Both the position numbers and the translations under genes were made by a program. Shown here one piece after another: positions 63,696-64,000 of a stretch of DNA of 64,000 bases. The notes beneath the pieces were generated by a model. It saw only the letters and a program-made list of their open reading frames with translations, searched no databases and was not told where the DNA came from. How positions within the stretch are numbered: the stretch's first letter is position 1; each line of letters starts with the position of its first letter. The DNA is from Roseovarius sp. (GTDB taxonomy: Bacteria > Pseudomonadota > Alphaproteobacteria > Rhodobacterales > Rhodobacteraceae): positions 124,001 through 188,000 of the forward strand of contig JAJFIA010000001.1 in NCBI GenBank assembly GCA_021775255.1, given 5' to 3'.

Positions 63696-64000
63696 GTATG
63701 ATCGAACTCGCGAACATCGAAAAAAATTTCGGCACGTATCACGCCCTGCGGAATTTGAGTTGTAAGATCAAAGAAGGAGAATTCTTTTCCCTGCTTGGCC
63801 CATCGGGTAGCGGGAAAACAACCTTGCTGCGTACAATCGCAGGATTCGAGCAATCAAACCATGGCACAATTATGATCGCAGGGCGGTCGATGCAAAATGT
63901 ACCACCTAACAAGCGCCCAACCAACATGGTGTTTCAAAGCTACGCCATTTTCCCCCATATGACGGTTGCGCAAAATGTGGCTTACGGATTGCGCTCACAG
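63692..64000 (+). CDS. ABC transporter ATP-binding protein, 3' end outside window
   Basis: The first 103 codons of a PotA-type ATPase, beginning at ATG 63692 within the permease stop. Walker A GPSGSGKTT is at about residues 39-47, and the Q-loop FQSYAIFPHM near residue 85. The open frame runs off the window. It energises the permeases at 62008-63695; the binding-protein gene must lie beyond 64000. Confidence 0.93.
   Translation, partial: MSMIELANIEKNFGTYHALRNLSCKIKEGEFFSLLGPSGSGKTTLLRTIAGFEQSNHGTIMIAGRSMQNVPPNKRPTNMVFQSYAIFPHMTVAQNVAYGLRSQ

Noticed and set aside
1..64000. CRISPR arrays, rRNA or tRNA genes
   Set aside because: No regularly spaced repeats with unique spacers, no rRNA-like blocks, and no convincing cloverleaf with TTCGA-type arm was found by eye; a covariance-model scan would be decisive.

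Overview
The window reads as chromosomal DNA of an alphaproteobacterium of the Rhodobacterales (Roseobacter/Rhodobacter type). The evidence is a divergent DUF6456/DUF6477 pair and DUF6356, DUF1194, DUF924 and M23-bactofilin genes of the kind found in that group, alphaproteobacterial forms of GuaA, Icd, UvrA, LpdA and IF-3, and several GC-rich dispersed palindromes between genes. I see no rRNA, tRNA or CRISPR array. Most of the window is dense housekeeping and metabolic sequence; only the last ~5 kb looks acquired.

Layout. 1-6.4 kb: DUF6456/DUF6477 divergon, an MttB-family methyltransferase, GMP synthase, an EamA exporter and a FadL-type porin. 6.5-16.6 kb: P-loop ATPase, MetA, membrane-anchored hydrolase, PPK2, TetR, a 5'-truncated barrel gene beside its intact paralogue, an acyl-CoA ligase with a FrnE-like DsbA, isocitrate dehydrogenase, DUF6356 and an Lrp regulator. 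16.6-22.7 kb: PPOX/NTF2 pair with a divergent TetR, a 3-hydroxyisobutyrate dehydrogenase-type enzyme, a penicillin-acylase-type hydrolase and a VWA protein. 22.8-32.8 kb: a coherent glycerol-phosphate cluster (two FAD oxidoreductases, glycerol kinase, GpdQ-like phosphodiesterase, complete PotABCD-type ABC transporter). 33-43 kb: VIT1-type transporter, acidic LEA-like membrane protein, IF-3 with an apparent ATA start, UvrA, LpdA, DUF924, MFS, QueA. 43-49 kb: giant AsmA-like protein, M23 peptidase and bactofilin. 49-56.4 kb: HNH nuclease, esterase, AlkA-type glycosylase and cobalamin genes cobK, cbiD, cobA, cobB, then an MFS transporter. 56.5-59.1 kb: oxygenase-like protein, TauE/SafE exporter and dusA. 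59.1-64 kb: a more AT-rich accessory segment at the 5' end of dusA, holding a decayed IS3-type element, a class III aminotransferase, a TetR and a second Pot-type ABC transporter cut by the window edge.

How genes work together. The 22.8-32.8 kb cluster can be read as one route: import of a glycerol-containing solute, hydrolysis of a glycerophosphodiester, phosphorylation of glycerol and FAD-linked oxidation of glycerol-3-phosphate; the substrate is inferred. The cobalamin genes flank a divergent point and use CbiD for the C1-methylation step. The terminal segment pairs an amine-type aminotransferase with a polyamine-type transporter under a divergent TetR. The points I would look at first are the dusA-linked island, the non-AUG start and structured leader of infC, the C-terminal extension with twin motifs on one permease, and the interlocking inverted repeats at 46729-46783.
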